A DNA stretch of 64,000 nucleotides from Staphylotrichum longicolle (taxonomy: Eukaryota; Ascomycota; Sordariomycetes; Sordariales; Chaetomiaceae), in assembly GCA_019096155.1 (NCBI GenBank), contig JAHCVI010000001.1, positions 10,726,001-10,790,000 of the forward strand, read 5' to 3'. The notes beneath the pieces are model-generated. The model worked only from the letters and a program-made list of their open reading frames with translations. It was not told the origin of the DNA and did no database searches. This document shows, piece by piece, positions 11,820 to 23,066 of the stretch (position 1 is the stretch's first letter; every line of letters starts with the position of its first letter). The translations under genes were made by a program, and so were the position numbers.

Positions 11820-13792
11820 TCAGCCAGCGTAAGTCAAGCGTACCACCACCACCGCCTCCTCCTCCCTGCCCATCCCCATCTTGACTCCCATCCCCGTCCC
11901 CACCGCAATCACATTCCCCGGCCTGCCCCTTCTCTGTCCCCGCCTCCCCTTCCCCTCCCCACCGCCGCCGCCCGCCTTCCCCTTCTCGTTCGACAGCATG
12001 GTGAACCGGATGCCGACCTCGGTGACGGTGACGACGATGCTGACGACGATCAGGATGATGATGATCCAGGTGATGGCGCTCATCTTGGCGTCGGCGACGC
12101 TGTCGGCGAGGATGTCGGCCAGGTCGAGGAAGACGCGGCAGCGCTCGTTGAGGACGCGGATGCGCGGGTCGATCTCGAGGTACTCGCGGATGGCGACGTA
12201 GAGCGGGTGCAGGGTGGGCTCCGAGTCCCAGAAGAAGTTGGGGACGTCGAGAATGTTGGAGGCTGTTTTTTTTTTCGTCAGTGTTAGTCGAGTAGTGGAG
12301 ATGGGGTTGGGGTAGTATGGGAGAGGAGAAGGGGCTTACAGAGGTTGATGTCGACGCGGGATTTGAAGAGGCGGCCGAGGATCTTGACGATTTCAGCGCG
12401 CGTCATGTCGAGCTTTCCTGTGAGGGCGAGGCGCTTGGGGACGTGCTGGGCGTCGAGCATGGTCTCGGACATGCGCTCCTCGAAGAAGCAGAGCTTGGTG
12501 CTCTGCGCGATGGCGTGGCTGATGGTGAGCTTGACCATGTGGTCTGACCGGGGTAGGAGTGTGATCATGTCGTGGAAGACGCGGGGCCGTTTGACGTCTG
12601 GGCTGTATTCGAAGTGGAACTCTTCCGTCTCGAAGTCATCTTCGTCAAGGGGCCGGGTGGCCAGAGAGACGCCCGTCTCGTTCTCGGCAAAGGTCAAGTC
12701 GGCGAGGATGTCCTTCTCCTGGTGCTCGGTAAAATTCCAAAAGACTACCACTCCATACGAGAAGACGAACAGCTCGCCGAAGTGCTTCGCGTCCGGGACC
12801 AGGCGGTTCATGGGGTTGACGGTGACGTGACCTTGATCATGGTTGCCGTCGGCGGGAGAGTATTCCAATGTGCCCGGAACACTCGCTACCTGCTGCAGCA
12901 TTGGTGTTGTGCTTGGGCTATCACCAAGACCGTGTGTACCGTACGAGTACTCGTCCCAAAAGCCCTCGTGTTCATCTCTGCGCTCGCTCCGCTCGATTTC
13001 GAGGTCGAGTACCGTCTTCCCCGTGCCAGGCGTCTTCAGAATAGGTCGACTCCTCAGCCGGTAGCCGTCGATACCCGGCAGAAGTGGAAGGTGGTATACG
13101 GCATAAAGACAGTCGTCGTAGATTTTGGTCTTTGCCTCGTGTTTGGTTTTCAGGAATTCGGCGGTGGCCTTGATTTTGTACGCCTGGGCGGTACTGTAGG
13201 CCGTCAACCGGGCCACCTTCTCTTTCCGCTGCAGTTTGGGCAAGCGCTCTGCATAACTCTTTCCGCGGATGCCTCCTCGTTTCTTAAGCACGTCCAGCTC
13301 CTCGTCCTTCAGTGGGCGGTTCTCGTCTTCGTCCTGTAACAGGGACGCCCGACGGGCCAACTCATCCTCGCTCTCCCCCTCTTCGTCTCTGGCCTCTGGC
13401 GCCTCGGGAAGCAGCACGAGTTTCTCGCTGATCTTGGTGGTCCGCGAGGGGACATTCTGCTGGCCTGTTCGAGCCGAGGCGAGGGTCGGGAGCCCACCGC
13501 CCTGGCTGGTGCGGCGCATAGCCGCTGCGCGTGTTGGGCGACTGCCAGGAGCAACCCGGGGCTGACCTGACGGTATGTCTGACGAGTACTGGAGGACATT
13601 ATCGACCGATATGAGACGGGTGCTCGGTCGCGCAGGGCCGGCAACGGCTCGTTGTGGAGGGCGGTCGCGGGAATCTGTCACCTAAATGCCCAATGTCAAC
13701 AAGCAATGACTCGGGCTAAGCAAAGAGCAGGCTCAGCTTACCAGGACCGAGGGCCCCCTTTTGGCAGGGCCAGTGTTGGGTTGGCGTTGCAT
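11820..13792 (-). CDS. DUF155 (RMND1/Rmd1/Rmd8, Sad1-interacting factor) membrane protein
   Basis: Exons 13742-13792, 12340-13681 and 11820-12262 give 611 residues. The small first exon (17 codons) starts MQRQPNTGPAKRGPSVL. It is needed because the large ORF has no ATG at its 5' end. The DUF155 domain covers about residues 200-590. Recognisable segments are HFGELFVFSYGVVVFWN, FHDMITLL, SHAIAQSTKLCFFEE and LYVAIREYLEIDPRIRVLNE. The last intron falls after RVDINL, a position typical of the family. A single hydrophobic segment (ITWIIIILIVVSIVVTV) near the C-terminus should anchor the protein in a membrane, followed by a Gly/Arg-rich tail. Yeast relatives act at the vacuole or mitochondria and the fission yeast ones bind Sad1. 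The exact role here is not shown by sequence. Confidence 0.9.
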
Positions 13793-14632
13793 GGTTGCGG
13801 GTTGGGGGTTGCGAGGAGTCGACGATTGCAGCAGAGTTCAATTGCAGTTTCTGCTCATGGCGCCCGCTGACATGTCATCAGCGTCTGTAGATCGCCAATG
13901 GCGTTGCGTGTCGGGGAACCGCAGCGAAGTGTCGGGTGGAGGCTGGGTTCTTAGTTCAATGACTGGGGTGTCTCTCTCAATGGAGGTTGATACGAATATT
14001 GGAGACTCTGCTTGGACTTTGAGTGGCATTCCCCAGATTCTGGCCAGCCAAGCGACGTCATCCCACAGCGCCCCACCACGAGCGACCCACAATCGCTGCA
14101 GCTGCCGGACATGCTGTGGAATGATCGGTCGCAGTGGCACAGGCACAGGCACAGACAGGCATTGATCAAGTTCCATACTGTTGATATCAAAAATGGGTGC
14201 CTGCGATATGGAAAGGTAGTCACAGAAAGGTCATGCACGAAACACACAGAAGAAAACCCTGTGGTGACCTTTGCCAATCTACACCCACCCACTATGCCCA
14301 AAGCCAGAAATCAACCATGAGAAGCCAAAGGTAATACCCAAAGAAATAAGCCAGTTGAGACTGCAAGAGTTCCCAGAAAAACCAGCCCAAGCTGCCCCAG
14401 AGTCCCGTGTATGCTCCATGTACATCCCGTTATTTATATTCCTCGTCCATCTGCCAATTTCTCAGGCCACGAGGAGCGGAAGTGAAACACAGCCCTTCGT
14501 CTGCCCTCCCACTGCAGAGATACTCGTCTGCGTCCGTTTTGCGCCATACGCCTCGCCGTCCCAGTATCCTGGTATAGTACACCACCCCAATCCGTCACAT
14601 CACATTGCACCTCCTCTTTTCCTCTTTTCCTC
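13793..14632. other. Intergenic region, no gene supported
   Basis: These 840 bases lie upstream of the DUF155 gene and downstream of the zinc-ribbon gene. Only short overlapping ORFs without family features are present. Confidence 0.45.
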
Positions 14633-15140
14633 TTATCCATATCTCATCGGCTCGTTCGGCTTTGGTGTCCCTTGGTTCCATCCCTGTGGCGGCCCACCAG
14701 GCGGCGGTTGCATCTGGAACGCCTGGCCTCCTTGGCCCCGTTGCGCCTGCACGTCGGGTCGATGCGAGAGCGGCTGTTGGAAGTTGCAGACGCGGCACGA
14801 CACGTCTTCGTAGCCCTTCATCGAGAGCGGGATCACGGGCTGTCATGCGAATGCAGGCGGTTAGCGCTGTGCGCTGTGCGCTGCGCGCGGCATAAGGTTG
14901 GGGTACCCAGCGCGGGCCGCAGACGGCGGACGGTGGCGCCGGGAGCTAAGTGGAGAGGAGGATACGAATTGAGGACAGGACAGGATCAGGACTTACAATG
15001 AAGCAAAAGGTGAACCACGGGTGAGACTTGACGACCGACCCGGAGTAGTTGCCGCAGTTGTAACACCTGCAGACGAGGCCTTCGTAGCCTTCCACCTCCT
15101 TGCGGAACGTGTGCTCGCCGCACGTGAAGACGATGCACAT
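14633..15140 (-). CDS. Small fungal zinc-ribbon protein
   Basis: Exons 14997-15140 and 14633-14839 give 116 residues. The first exon begins MCIVFTCGEHTFRK. Two CxxC knuckles are visible, C26-x2-C29 (CYNC) and C63-x2-C66 (CRVC), which form a zinc ribbon split by the 157-nt intron. The tail is Gln/Gly/Pro-rich. The protein matches the small conserved zinc-ribbon proteins found across filamentous ascomycetes, whose function is unknown to me. The intron holds a short repeated GCGCTGTGC motif near 14863-14885. A telomere-repeat-like motif sits about 455 bp upstream of the start. Confidence 0.8.
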
Positions 15141-15906
15141 GGCTGCGGTACCTATTCGTTGGGCACGCGCGGTCGCAGATTCAATCGGTAGGGTTTGCGC
15201 AAGAGCGATGCCTTCTGTGTCGACAGAGAGGAAAGAGTTGTAAGCTGTGGAAGGTCGGTCGCGTCGAAATGGTTGTGGTATGGAAATAGGATCGGGTTTG
15301 CGTCAGGTAATCTCAGAAGGTGCCCATTGTCCAGGCATGGTTACGTGACACATGATCACTGCCAAGCTCCAGGCGAGCAGCCAAGCTTACACTGCCTCTC
15401 GCCTCTTTTCTTGAGTGGTTGCCAGCACCTTCAGCAACGTGAAATCTCACCATTGGCCTCTCCACGTGTAGATTAGGGACTTTGCCACTTGCACTCAGTA
15501 TCATCGGATCTTATTCTTATTTAAAAGACTTGATACGGTGGGAAAGTGCAAACCAAGGCATCAGGTACTGCAGCTCCGTGTTTAAACTAAGTTCACTAAC
15601 CCTAACCCTGTTTTTCAGGTGCCTGTCTCAAGCCTACACTGCTAGATCTGCGCGCTCCAGCTCTAGCGGCCAGTCAGTTTTGTTCTACAAGCGAAGAGTC
15701 GTCCTCATTTGAGTTGTGACAGGCCGAGGCCTGCTGAGTGTAACTGTGAACTCCGACGTCTCCATCAGCTCTGGGGACTAGAAGAAGCCCCCCGTTTACC
15801 TCCTTGTTTCCTCCGTGTGAATGCACTTGTTTAGTTTACACTCACATGATGACAGCTGGAGAATATTCCACAAGAGCATTTTCTTGGATCTCCTTCTTCA
15901 AATCAC
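15141..15906. other. Intergenic region between zinc-ribbon and NLR genes
   Basis: This 766-base spacer holds the promoter of the zinc-ribbon gene and the 3' flank of the NLR gene. Apart from the telomere-like motif and a CACGTG box near 15463 I see no feature. Confidence 0.45.
15596..15610. promoter_or_regulatory. Telomere-repeat-like motif (CTAACCCTAACCCTG)
   Basis: More than two tandem CCCTAA units lie in the spacer upstream of the zinc-ribbon gene. Such interstitial units are known binding sites for Tbf1/TRF-type Myb proteins in fungi. Function here is inferred from the motif alone. Confidence 0.5.
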
Positions 15907-18900
15907 CTAATTTTCCGACGCGGCCTTTGAGAGCCGAAAAGCAACCATCCACATGACGGAGAACAACGAGTAGTCCAGCGCCGTCGACATCTTCATACTG
16001 TTCCCCGCCAGCGTGAACGGCATGAGGACAGAGAGAGCATACAACAGCCCCCTAAGCACTTTGCCAATACTCTTTGCGTACCAGTGAGCAATCGCCAACG
16101 GTATAGCGCTGACCGCCACCACGGCCAGCGTATGTCGCAACAACAACCCAATCGCAAAGTTGGCAATCACGAAGAGCCAGCTACCATTCCGCGCATTGTA
16201 GTCCGCCGCACACGCACACGCGTTGTAGATAGCCATGCCCGCCTTGTGGATCGCTACCCATAGCAATGGCGGGCGCAGATACGCCCCCGCGTCGAACAGT
16301 TGTGGACTGACGTGCTGCTGGAAGGTCACAAGGGCAGCCGCGCGGACGTACCCGTAGCACCTGTCGGGAGAAGCACCCTTCTTCAGCAAGAGGTACGCTA
16401 GGCGGATGTGGAGAGGGTCGCGGGTGGCCACCATGCGGTTCAGCACCAGCTCCAGAGCCCTGTCCCATCCCTTTGCCGGGGTGTTGCGGGCCGTGATGAG
16501 AGCGTAGCATATCTTGAGGTGTCGTGGGTCGTTCGGGAGCGCGTATAATGACGAGAGGAGAGGGACTCGCTTCTCCGTATCCGCACCGGCTTTGATGAGG
16601 AGGGAGACCATCCTCGGATTTGAGTGCTTGACGGCGACGGCGACGAGAGGAACTCGAGGTTCCCGATCGCGGCAGGGTCCTCGATCTGACAGAGGAGAGC
16701 TTCGGCTGCTGGTAGATGATTGCTGAGCACTGCTGCGCAGACACAACCGTATCTACCATAGCTGGCATCCGGGTCCATGGCGAGGAGCTGAGCAACAACA
16801 GCCGCGTGCTCTCTCAGTAACAATGCCAACGTCAGAAGACGGGCGACCATTCTCCGATCCAGCGTCAGGAGATGCATGGAGCTGGAGACATTCTCCAGGC
16901 AGGCGCTCAGGATTTTGATTTTGCCCTTGCGCTTCATCAGCTGAACGTCCAGCAAGGGATGGTGGGAGTGCAGGATCGCCCAGAGGATTTCGTCGGCAGC
17001 CCCATTTCCAGAAGCAACGGGCAGGACCGTATTCGACCAGTTGAGTGTCTCTGCAAAGGCAGCATCTTCAATAAGGCGCTTCCAAAGACAGTATATCTTC
17101 TTGTCGGTCTCCGAAATCCCCGTCGAATGGATCAACCAGTTGGACAGTGCGTAAGAGAGGAAGACACGATCTCTCCTGGATGCCGCATCTTCTGCGGCGG
17201 ATCCAGGTGTGCCGATATTTGCAGCAATAGAGCTGATATCGATTGCGGATGCTGAGCGTTTGTGTTTGAGTCGGTTGAGTTTGGAAACGACCGACACGAG
17301 ACTTGACCGGAGGGCTCCTGCCTGGAGGACTGCGTTCAGGGTCTGTTCCGGATGCGGTACGAGTAAGGGGGTGGCGTCCTTCGGAGCAGCGCTGCTGTGC
17401 AGCGTCACTTGGTTCGCTGTCTCGAAGATGCTGACGTAGGTGATTGTTGCCCCTGCCATTTCGGCCTGAGCTTCCTGGATGGTGAAGTGCCATCTGTTGA
17501 AAAGCAAGGAGTCCTTCATCTCACCAAGGAGAAACTGTCTGACGCTCGGATGTACGAAGTGGACGGTGAACCCCTCCTCATCTACGAAGAGAAGACTCCC
17601 GCAGCAGGATAGGGTCCCGTGGATGTCATTAATCAGATCTTCCTCGGACCAGCAGATTTCTCCTGGAACGATGCTGAGGGCCTCTCGAATCTCATCAATA
17701 GTCAAGGATCGCGAGGCTGCTGTCAAGACCTTCAGAATCCGCAGCTGAAGACGAGATCCAGAGCATTGAGCGTCGCTGAGGATCTGATTGTATGTCGCAG
17801 GAAGACCGCGGGGGATACCCCTAAGGCCTTGCCGTATGGCCTTGTCGGTTTTATCCAGACTGCACAGCGTCCGGAGTTGCAAACCAACCCACAGGAACCT
17901 GAAGTATTGCCATTAGCTCACTCCATACGGTGCTCGACGATGATGCCACTCACATCCCATCGGCCCGTCAACAAGACAGCCCTGATCTCGTCGACAAGAT
18001 TCGGATCTCTAACCGCAAGCTCACCAGACTGGAGGAGCACCTGAAGCTGGTTCTCGACAAACCTTGCAATCTCGGGGTTGACCAGGGGAATCTCGAAAAC
18101 GAACTCCGGATCCAGCTCTTGAAAGTCTGCTTCAGGCTGAAGATTTGCCTCGACTCTCAGCGAGCCGCAAACAAGAACCTGGAATGTCTGCCGGAGACAC
18201 TTCAGCTGCTTGAAGAGCTCAATGCGCTCATGCCTGGGACACTGGTCCAGAGCATCCACGACGATGACAAGCCTCCGGCTGTCGGGTATCAGCCTACATA
18301 AAAGCCTTGTAATGCCCTCAATGTCGAGCCTCGTACTCTGCTCCAACAGATCGCCATTCCAAGTCTGATGAGGCAGCACTTCGAGGAGTTGGCGAGCCAA
18401 GCAGCCCAGGATTGTCCTCGCTCTCATACTCTCTCGGTCATCGCAGATGAAGAAGTATGCGATCGAGCAGTCCTCTCCCGTCTTTGAGAGAACAAGGTCG
18501 TCGACCATATTTGCCATGAGGACCGACTTGCCGGAGCCGAGTGTGCCACGGCACAACAGAGTGGACGAGGCATCGCGGTCCTTCCAAGCCTTGTAATCCG
18601 GGTCCCCCATGAAGTACGTAGTGTTGCCCTGTTTCCGGAGCCTCTTCAGTTCCGCGGTGTGGTCGTACTCGGAGCAGCGATCCAGCCATGCCAGGCGGGT
18701 CTTCATCTTCCTCCGTTTGACCTCATGCTCTGAGACGCAAGCCCAAAGCTCTCTGAGCCGCGACTGCTCTTTTGCTTCCTCCTCGACTCTCGTGGCAATT
18801 AGCAGAGTCACCTCCCTGTCGATAGACAAGGCCCAGCGGTCCAGCTGCTCCTTCAAGTTCTTAAGCTCCGGATCTGATAAGGCCAGCTTGACGTGCGCCG

Positions 18901-19496
18901 CAATTCGTGCCAGGGTGGAACTTTGGAACAGTTTCTGACACAGCTGCACAAGGAGGATGAAATACTCGGTCAGGTCTGCTTGAAGTCGCTTCGACCTCGG
19001 ATACAGCACAGAGAGCTGCTCGTGGCGCGGCGCAGTTCGTCCCAGGTCCCTGAACAGCTCGGATACTTTCTCCCTCAACGAGACAGAATCTGTAATAAAC
19101 TTTGTTGCCCCCCAAGCTGATTAGGCGATGTCGAGCAACAACACTATCGAGGCCGGCCCTACATACCTGCAGTGTGATCCTCACGCAGCCCCATATCGAG
19201 CTGCACACGATACTCTGCGCACCGCCCACAATCACGTCGCCAAACACGGCAAACCGCTGGACAGCCTGCAACACATGGACGAAGCGGCCGCCAAGTGGCC
19301 GGCTGCCAGACTTGTCGAACTCGGCAACAGCGCGACGCACATCCTCCAGCCCGAGCTGTGAGTTGGCCGCTTGAGACCGATGAGCACGGGATGCCGCCTT
19401 TCTGTCATCGCTCAACGCCATTTCGAATTCCGAAAGCGCATGTCCTAGGCGGACTTGAGGCTTGGCCCTGGCGGCGCTCAGCATCAAGGAGGCCAT
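15907..19496 (-). CDS. Fungal NLR: DUF7708-NACHT with ankyrin-like repeats and C-terminal membrane segments (two frameshifts)
   Basis: Exons 19167-19496, 17954-19099 and 15907-17898 give about 1156 residues once two frameshifts are allowed for. The N-terminal region (residues about 1-160) resembles DUF7708 of fungal STAND proteins. The NACHT core has Walker A GTLGSGKS at about residue 295 and Walker B LVIVVDALDQC at about 365. The C-terminal part contains degenerate ankyrin-like units (NPRMVSLLIKAGADTEKR) and then two or three hydrophobic segments before the stop. The first intron uses an AAG acceptor. Frameshifts occur at about 17960-17966, just before the conserved DGM-FLW junction, and at about 16649-16653. 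The family mediates non-self recognition and regulated cell death, with effectors triggered by NTP-dependent oligomerisation. Whether this copy is functional depends on whether the frameshifts are real. Confidence 0.82.
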
Positions 19497-20350
19497 TTCT
19501 GCGCTTCAGAAGTGATTTGGGATGCTTGGATCAAGCAAAACGATGCATGAAGTGACAGATACCTCGATCTGGTCCTGGCCATGGTCCTGTTTTCTTGCTG
19601 TTCAGTTGTCACTTCACTTCAGAAGTTCAGCCTCAGCTGTGCCCTGCAATGTGGCTGGCGCTGAAGCTTCCAATTGGACATCTCGGATCCTCTGTTTCGA
19701 TGATTGACAGAGGTCCCCTTTCTCCCTTACCCCGCAAAGCACAAGGCTCTGGCTGGTGTGCTTTGCCTGAGCTAACAACCGCAGAGGCAGCTCCTTTTTT
19801 CGCTGCCAGACAAGACTCGAGCACGGGACGGACAGAGTCGTGTTTCCTTCTCACTGCTCACGCCCAATTCTGCCCACTGAAGGCTGGGCCTCCCTCCGAC
19901 CGGAGGAAAGGCGCTTTCCACTGTGCCATCCATCGCATCAAGTTGACGATACAGCCTTGCGCCGGTAGCACTGATAACCGAGTTTATGTGCGACACGAAG
20001 ACAAGAGTCTGGGGCATCGAGTCCATGAAGGCATCATGCACGGATTCAGCTCGAGTGGGGCTTGAGGTGCCGGCCGGGATCATGCAGAGACCCACTCTTT
20101 CAACCCCACTGGATCTCCAAATCTTGAAGCTTTGGCGATTCAACATCCAAAAAAGTGACTGCAGTTCAACCGTGGTCGACTTCCTCGAAAATCAACCTGT
20201 CACCTCCGATAATCTGTGTCTAATTCCAAACTAACCTCCCTTTTTCGACCGCTATCAGCACTCCAACCCATCTCACAAGAAGAGTCAAGCCCCCGAAACA
20301 CGCCTCCCCAAGCAGCCAGCACACATTGATTGGAGAACACAACGCCCGCG
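19497..20350. promoter_or_regulatory. Divergent spacer between the NLR gene and RPP1
   Basis: These 854 bases contain the 5' flanks of both genes. No supported gene or named motif is seen, and the many small ORFs overlap on both strands. Confidence 0.4.
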
Positions 20351-21454
20351 ATGCTCTACGATCTCAACATCGCCTGGTCGCCAGGCACGCCGCCCGCCGA
20401 GCTCGAGCGCACCCTCAAGTTTGCCAAGAACCTCGGCTACGACGTCGTCGCCCTCAACCACATCATCTCAGGCCCGATCCCCACCCAACCAACACCCATC
20501 ACCAACCCAATCCCCCAACTCACAACCCCCCACCCCTCCTACCCCGGCGGCAGCTCGACAACACCAACACCAAAACCCAACCCAACAACAACGACGACAA
20601 CGACAAACCTCTCCACCACCGCCCCCTCCAGCCTCCCGCCCACCTCCAAAGCCTCCTCCCGCTCCCCACCGCCCTCCGCCGCGCCACGCTGACCATCGCC
20701 GACCCGGCCACCACCAACTACCGCCTGGCCGACCACGCGCGCGCTACGACCTGCTCGCGCTGCGCCCGACCTCGGACAAGTCCTTCTCGTGGGCCTGCCT
20801 CGCCACCACGGACCCGCCCGCCCTCATCTCGCTCGACCTGTCGGCCCACCTGGGCTGGCACATCCACCACCGCACCGCCATGGCCGCCGTGCAGAAGGCG
20901 TGCGCTTCGAGGTGTGCTACAGCCAGGCGTTTGGTGGCGGCAGTGACGGTAGCGGTGGGGTGGAGGCGGCGCGGCAGCGGGCCAACTTCATCGGCAACGT
21001 GCAGATGCTGCTGCGCGCGACCAAGGGGCGGGCATCGTGCTCAGCAGCGAGGCGCGCGGCGCGCTCGGGCTGCGGGCGCCCGCCGACGTGGTGAACCTGA
21101 TGCGGTGTGGGGCTGGGGCCCGAGAAGGGTTTCGCGGCGCTCGGGGAGGAGGCACGGGCTGTGGTGGTCAACGAGGGGATCAAGAGGCGCGGGTTCAGGG
21201 GCGTTGTGGATATCGTGCGGCCGGCTGAGGGTGGGCCGGAGGTGAGGAGGGGGGTGGAGGAGGAGGAGAAAGCGGGTGGTGGGAAGGGCAAGAAGCAGAA
21301 GCAAAAGCAACAGCAACAGCAACAGCAGCAAGGGCAAGGACAGAAGAGGAAGAATGGGGGGGAAGGTGGCGGGAATGCTGGCGGCCAACAGGGCGAGATG
21401 AGCAAGAGGCAGGCAAAGAAGATCAAGAAGGACGGTGCCCAGGCAAAAGCCTGA
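20351..21454 (+). CDS. RPP1: RNase P/MRP protein subunit RPP1 (p30 family), broken by at least five frameshifts
   Basis: Rpp1 is the p30 protein of nuclear RNase P and RNase MRP, which process pre-tRNA and pre-rRNA. The start MLYDLNIAWSPGTPP and the phrase KNLGYDVVALNH are typical. The rest of the family pattern is present but scattered over all three frames: RRATLTIADP and NYRLADHA, then YDLLALRPTSDKSF, GVRFEVCYSQAFGG, GIVLSSEARGALGLRAPADV and finally GPEKGFAAL to a Lys/Gln-rich tail. Frame changes occur between about 20480 and 20640 and near 20735-20744, 20894-20899, 21029-21033 and 21098-21116. The last four are each explained by missing single bases in GC runs. About 370 residues would result. 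Since the gene is essential in yeast, sequencing error is more likely than pseudogenisation, but a decayed copy cannot be excluded. Confidence 0.85.
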
Positions 21455-21915
21455 TTAGACTGGCATCCCCATTTGTAATTTCCTTCTACTGTCTAAACTG
21501 TACCAGACCGACCGACCGGCCGGCCGGCTGGCATTACGATACCCCTTATAGACACGCCAGATGGGCAAAAACAAAGATCACAGATAAGAAAAACGGAAAG
21601 CTGAAGGCTTTGCTACACAACTTTTTTCCAGAAATAAATGTGCCGGTTCCACCTGGGCAAGGGCGGCCAAATACAAACGCTATATACATTAATAAACAGC
21701 AGAAGAGCTGGGACGGGTCGGATGTCTTTCCCCAGAACCGAACCCAAGCCACTCACTCCACGTTGCACACTCTCCCCTCCACACACACACAGACAAAACA
21801 ACAACAACAACAGCTGATATGGTGTCTAACCACGCGAAACAAAATGAAAAAAATGGGGGGTATAGTCCGTCTCTCCATGCCGTCTTCTTCTCTTCATCGT
21901 AACCACTTCTACCCC
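21455..21915. other. Convergent 3' spacer with a CCGACCGGC-type microrepeat
   Basis: This is the 3' flank shared by RPP1 and the opposing putative secreted-protein gene. It carries a short tandem GACC/CCGG stretch at about 21508-21531 and simple AAC/CAA repeats near 21797-21812. Confidence 0.45.
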
Positions 21916-23066
21916 TCAGGCCCTAGCAGTAGCCGTCGCCTTCGCCTGCGCCAGATTCCCGAGATTCAGCTGGCTCGACAGCGTCAGGCCCGAGACATCG
22001 ATTGTCGGCCCGGCCCCGGCGCCGTTGGCGACGACCGGCGTGGTGGCGGACGGCGCGGGCGGGGGCGGAGGCGGAGGGGGAACGGCGGCCGAGGCCATGG
22101 GGATCGCGCCCGCGCTGCCGCCGAACGCGCCGGCCGGTTCGCGATGGGGGTCGCGGCCGCTGCGGAACCGGAACCGGCGCTGGCACCGGGAGGCTCAGCG
22201 TGTTGCTCAGCGAGCTGGCCAGGCCGGGGAGCGGGGCGAGCGAGGAGGCGCCGTCGCTGGCCGAGGCGCTGGTGGTGGCTGAGCTGCTGTCGGAGACGGG
22301 CGCGCCGACGATGGGCGCGGCTGCGGGAGGGGATTGGACTGAAGAGGGGAGGGGCGCGAGAGATGCTGTCGCGGACGAAGCGGTCGAGAGGCCGGGAGGT
22401 GTGGCGAGGGCGGGCTGGCTAGCTCCTGCTCCTGCTCCTGCTCCCTGGGATGGGAGCGGCGCGAGGGACGAAACGGAGGGCTGGGAGAGCGCGGGCTCAG
22501 AGACTGCCGGTGGGGAGACGACCGGCGGGGAGACGGCTGACTGCGAAGCGGCGGGTTGGTTTCCTACGAGACTGGTCTTGCGAGCCTCTTCTGGGACCGA
22601 GATGACCGTGACACCGATCCCTCCGCTGGCGACGACGACCGGCAGAGTGTTTGCGCCAGCCGCTCCGCCGGGCGCCGCTGACGCCGATCCGCCGCCTTGA
22701 ACCCCCTCCACAGCGCCCTGTGCCTGGCCCGGGCAGAGCGTAACCGTCGACGCCGCGGCCGTGACAGTCACGGTGACTGCACCCGTGGCATTCAAACCGG
22801 CGCCCACGGCCCCGCCGCCTCCGACCGTGATGGTTTGCCGGATCGTCTCGGTGACAGTCTGTCCGCCACCCAGGCGGTTGATCATACTCATGAAGCCATC
22901 GGCGAGGTTGATGGTGCTGGTAGCCGCTTCTTGGCGTCGGTCGTATGCCGCAGCCTGGGATTTTCTGTAAGTCTTATGGTTGATGGCGTCAAGGAAGGAG
23001 TGTCCGTACATGGACAAGCGATACAGAGCCCAGAATAACTGCTAGAGATCGCGCCTGAGGCCTCAT
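21916..23066 (-). CDS. Putative secreted Ser/Ala/Pro-rich protein, frameshifted at both ends
   Basis: I do not recognise the family. The body reads GHSFLDAINHKTYRKSQAAA and continues through a Val/Thr-rich block (GAVTVTVTAAASTVTLCP) into a long Ser/Ala/Pro-rich region of low complexity, typical of a fungal cell-surface or secreted linker. An ATG at 23066, in another frame, encodes MRPQARSLAVILGSVSLVH, a good candidate signal peptide that meets the body at about 23006-23012. At the 3' end two further frame changes (about 22184-22192 and 22127-22137) lead to a proline run and the ending NLGNLAQAKATATARA with a stop at 21916. If the signal peptide is not part of the gene, translation would begin at the ATG at 23011. 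Function is unknown. Confidence 0.5.

Noticed and set aside
17899..17927. A 23-30 nt intron at the end of NLR exon 2
   Set aside because: Too short for fungal splicing. A 55-nt intron with GTGAGT donor and CTAAT branch fits if the nearby frameshift is accepted.
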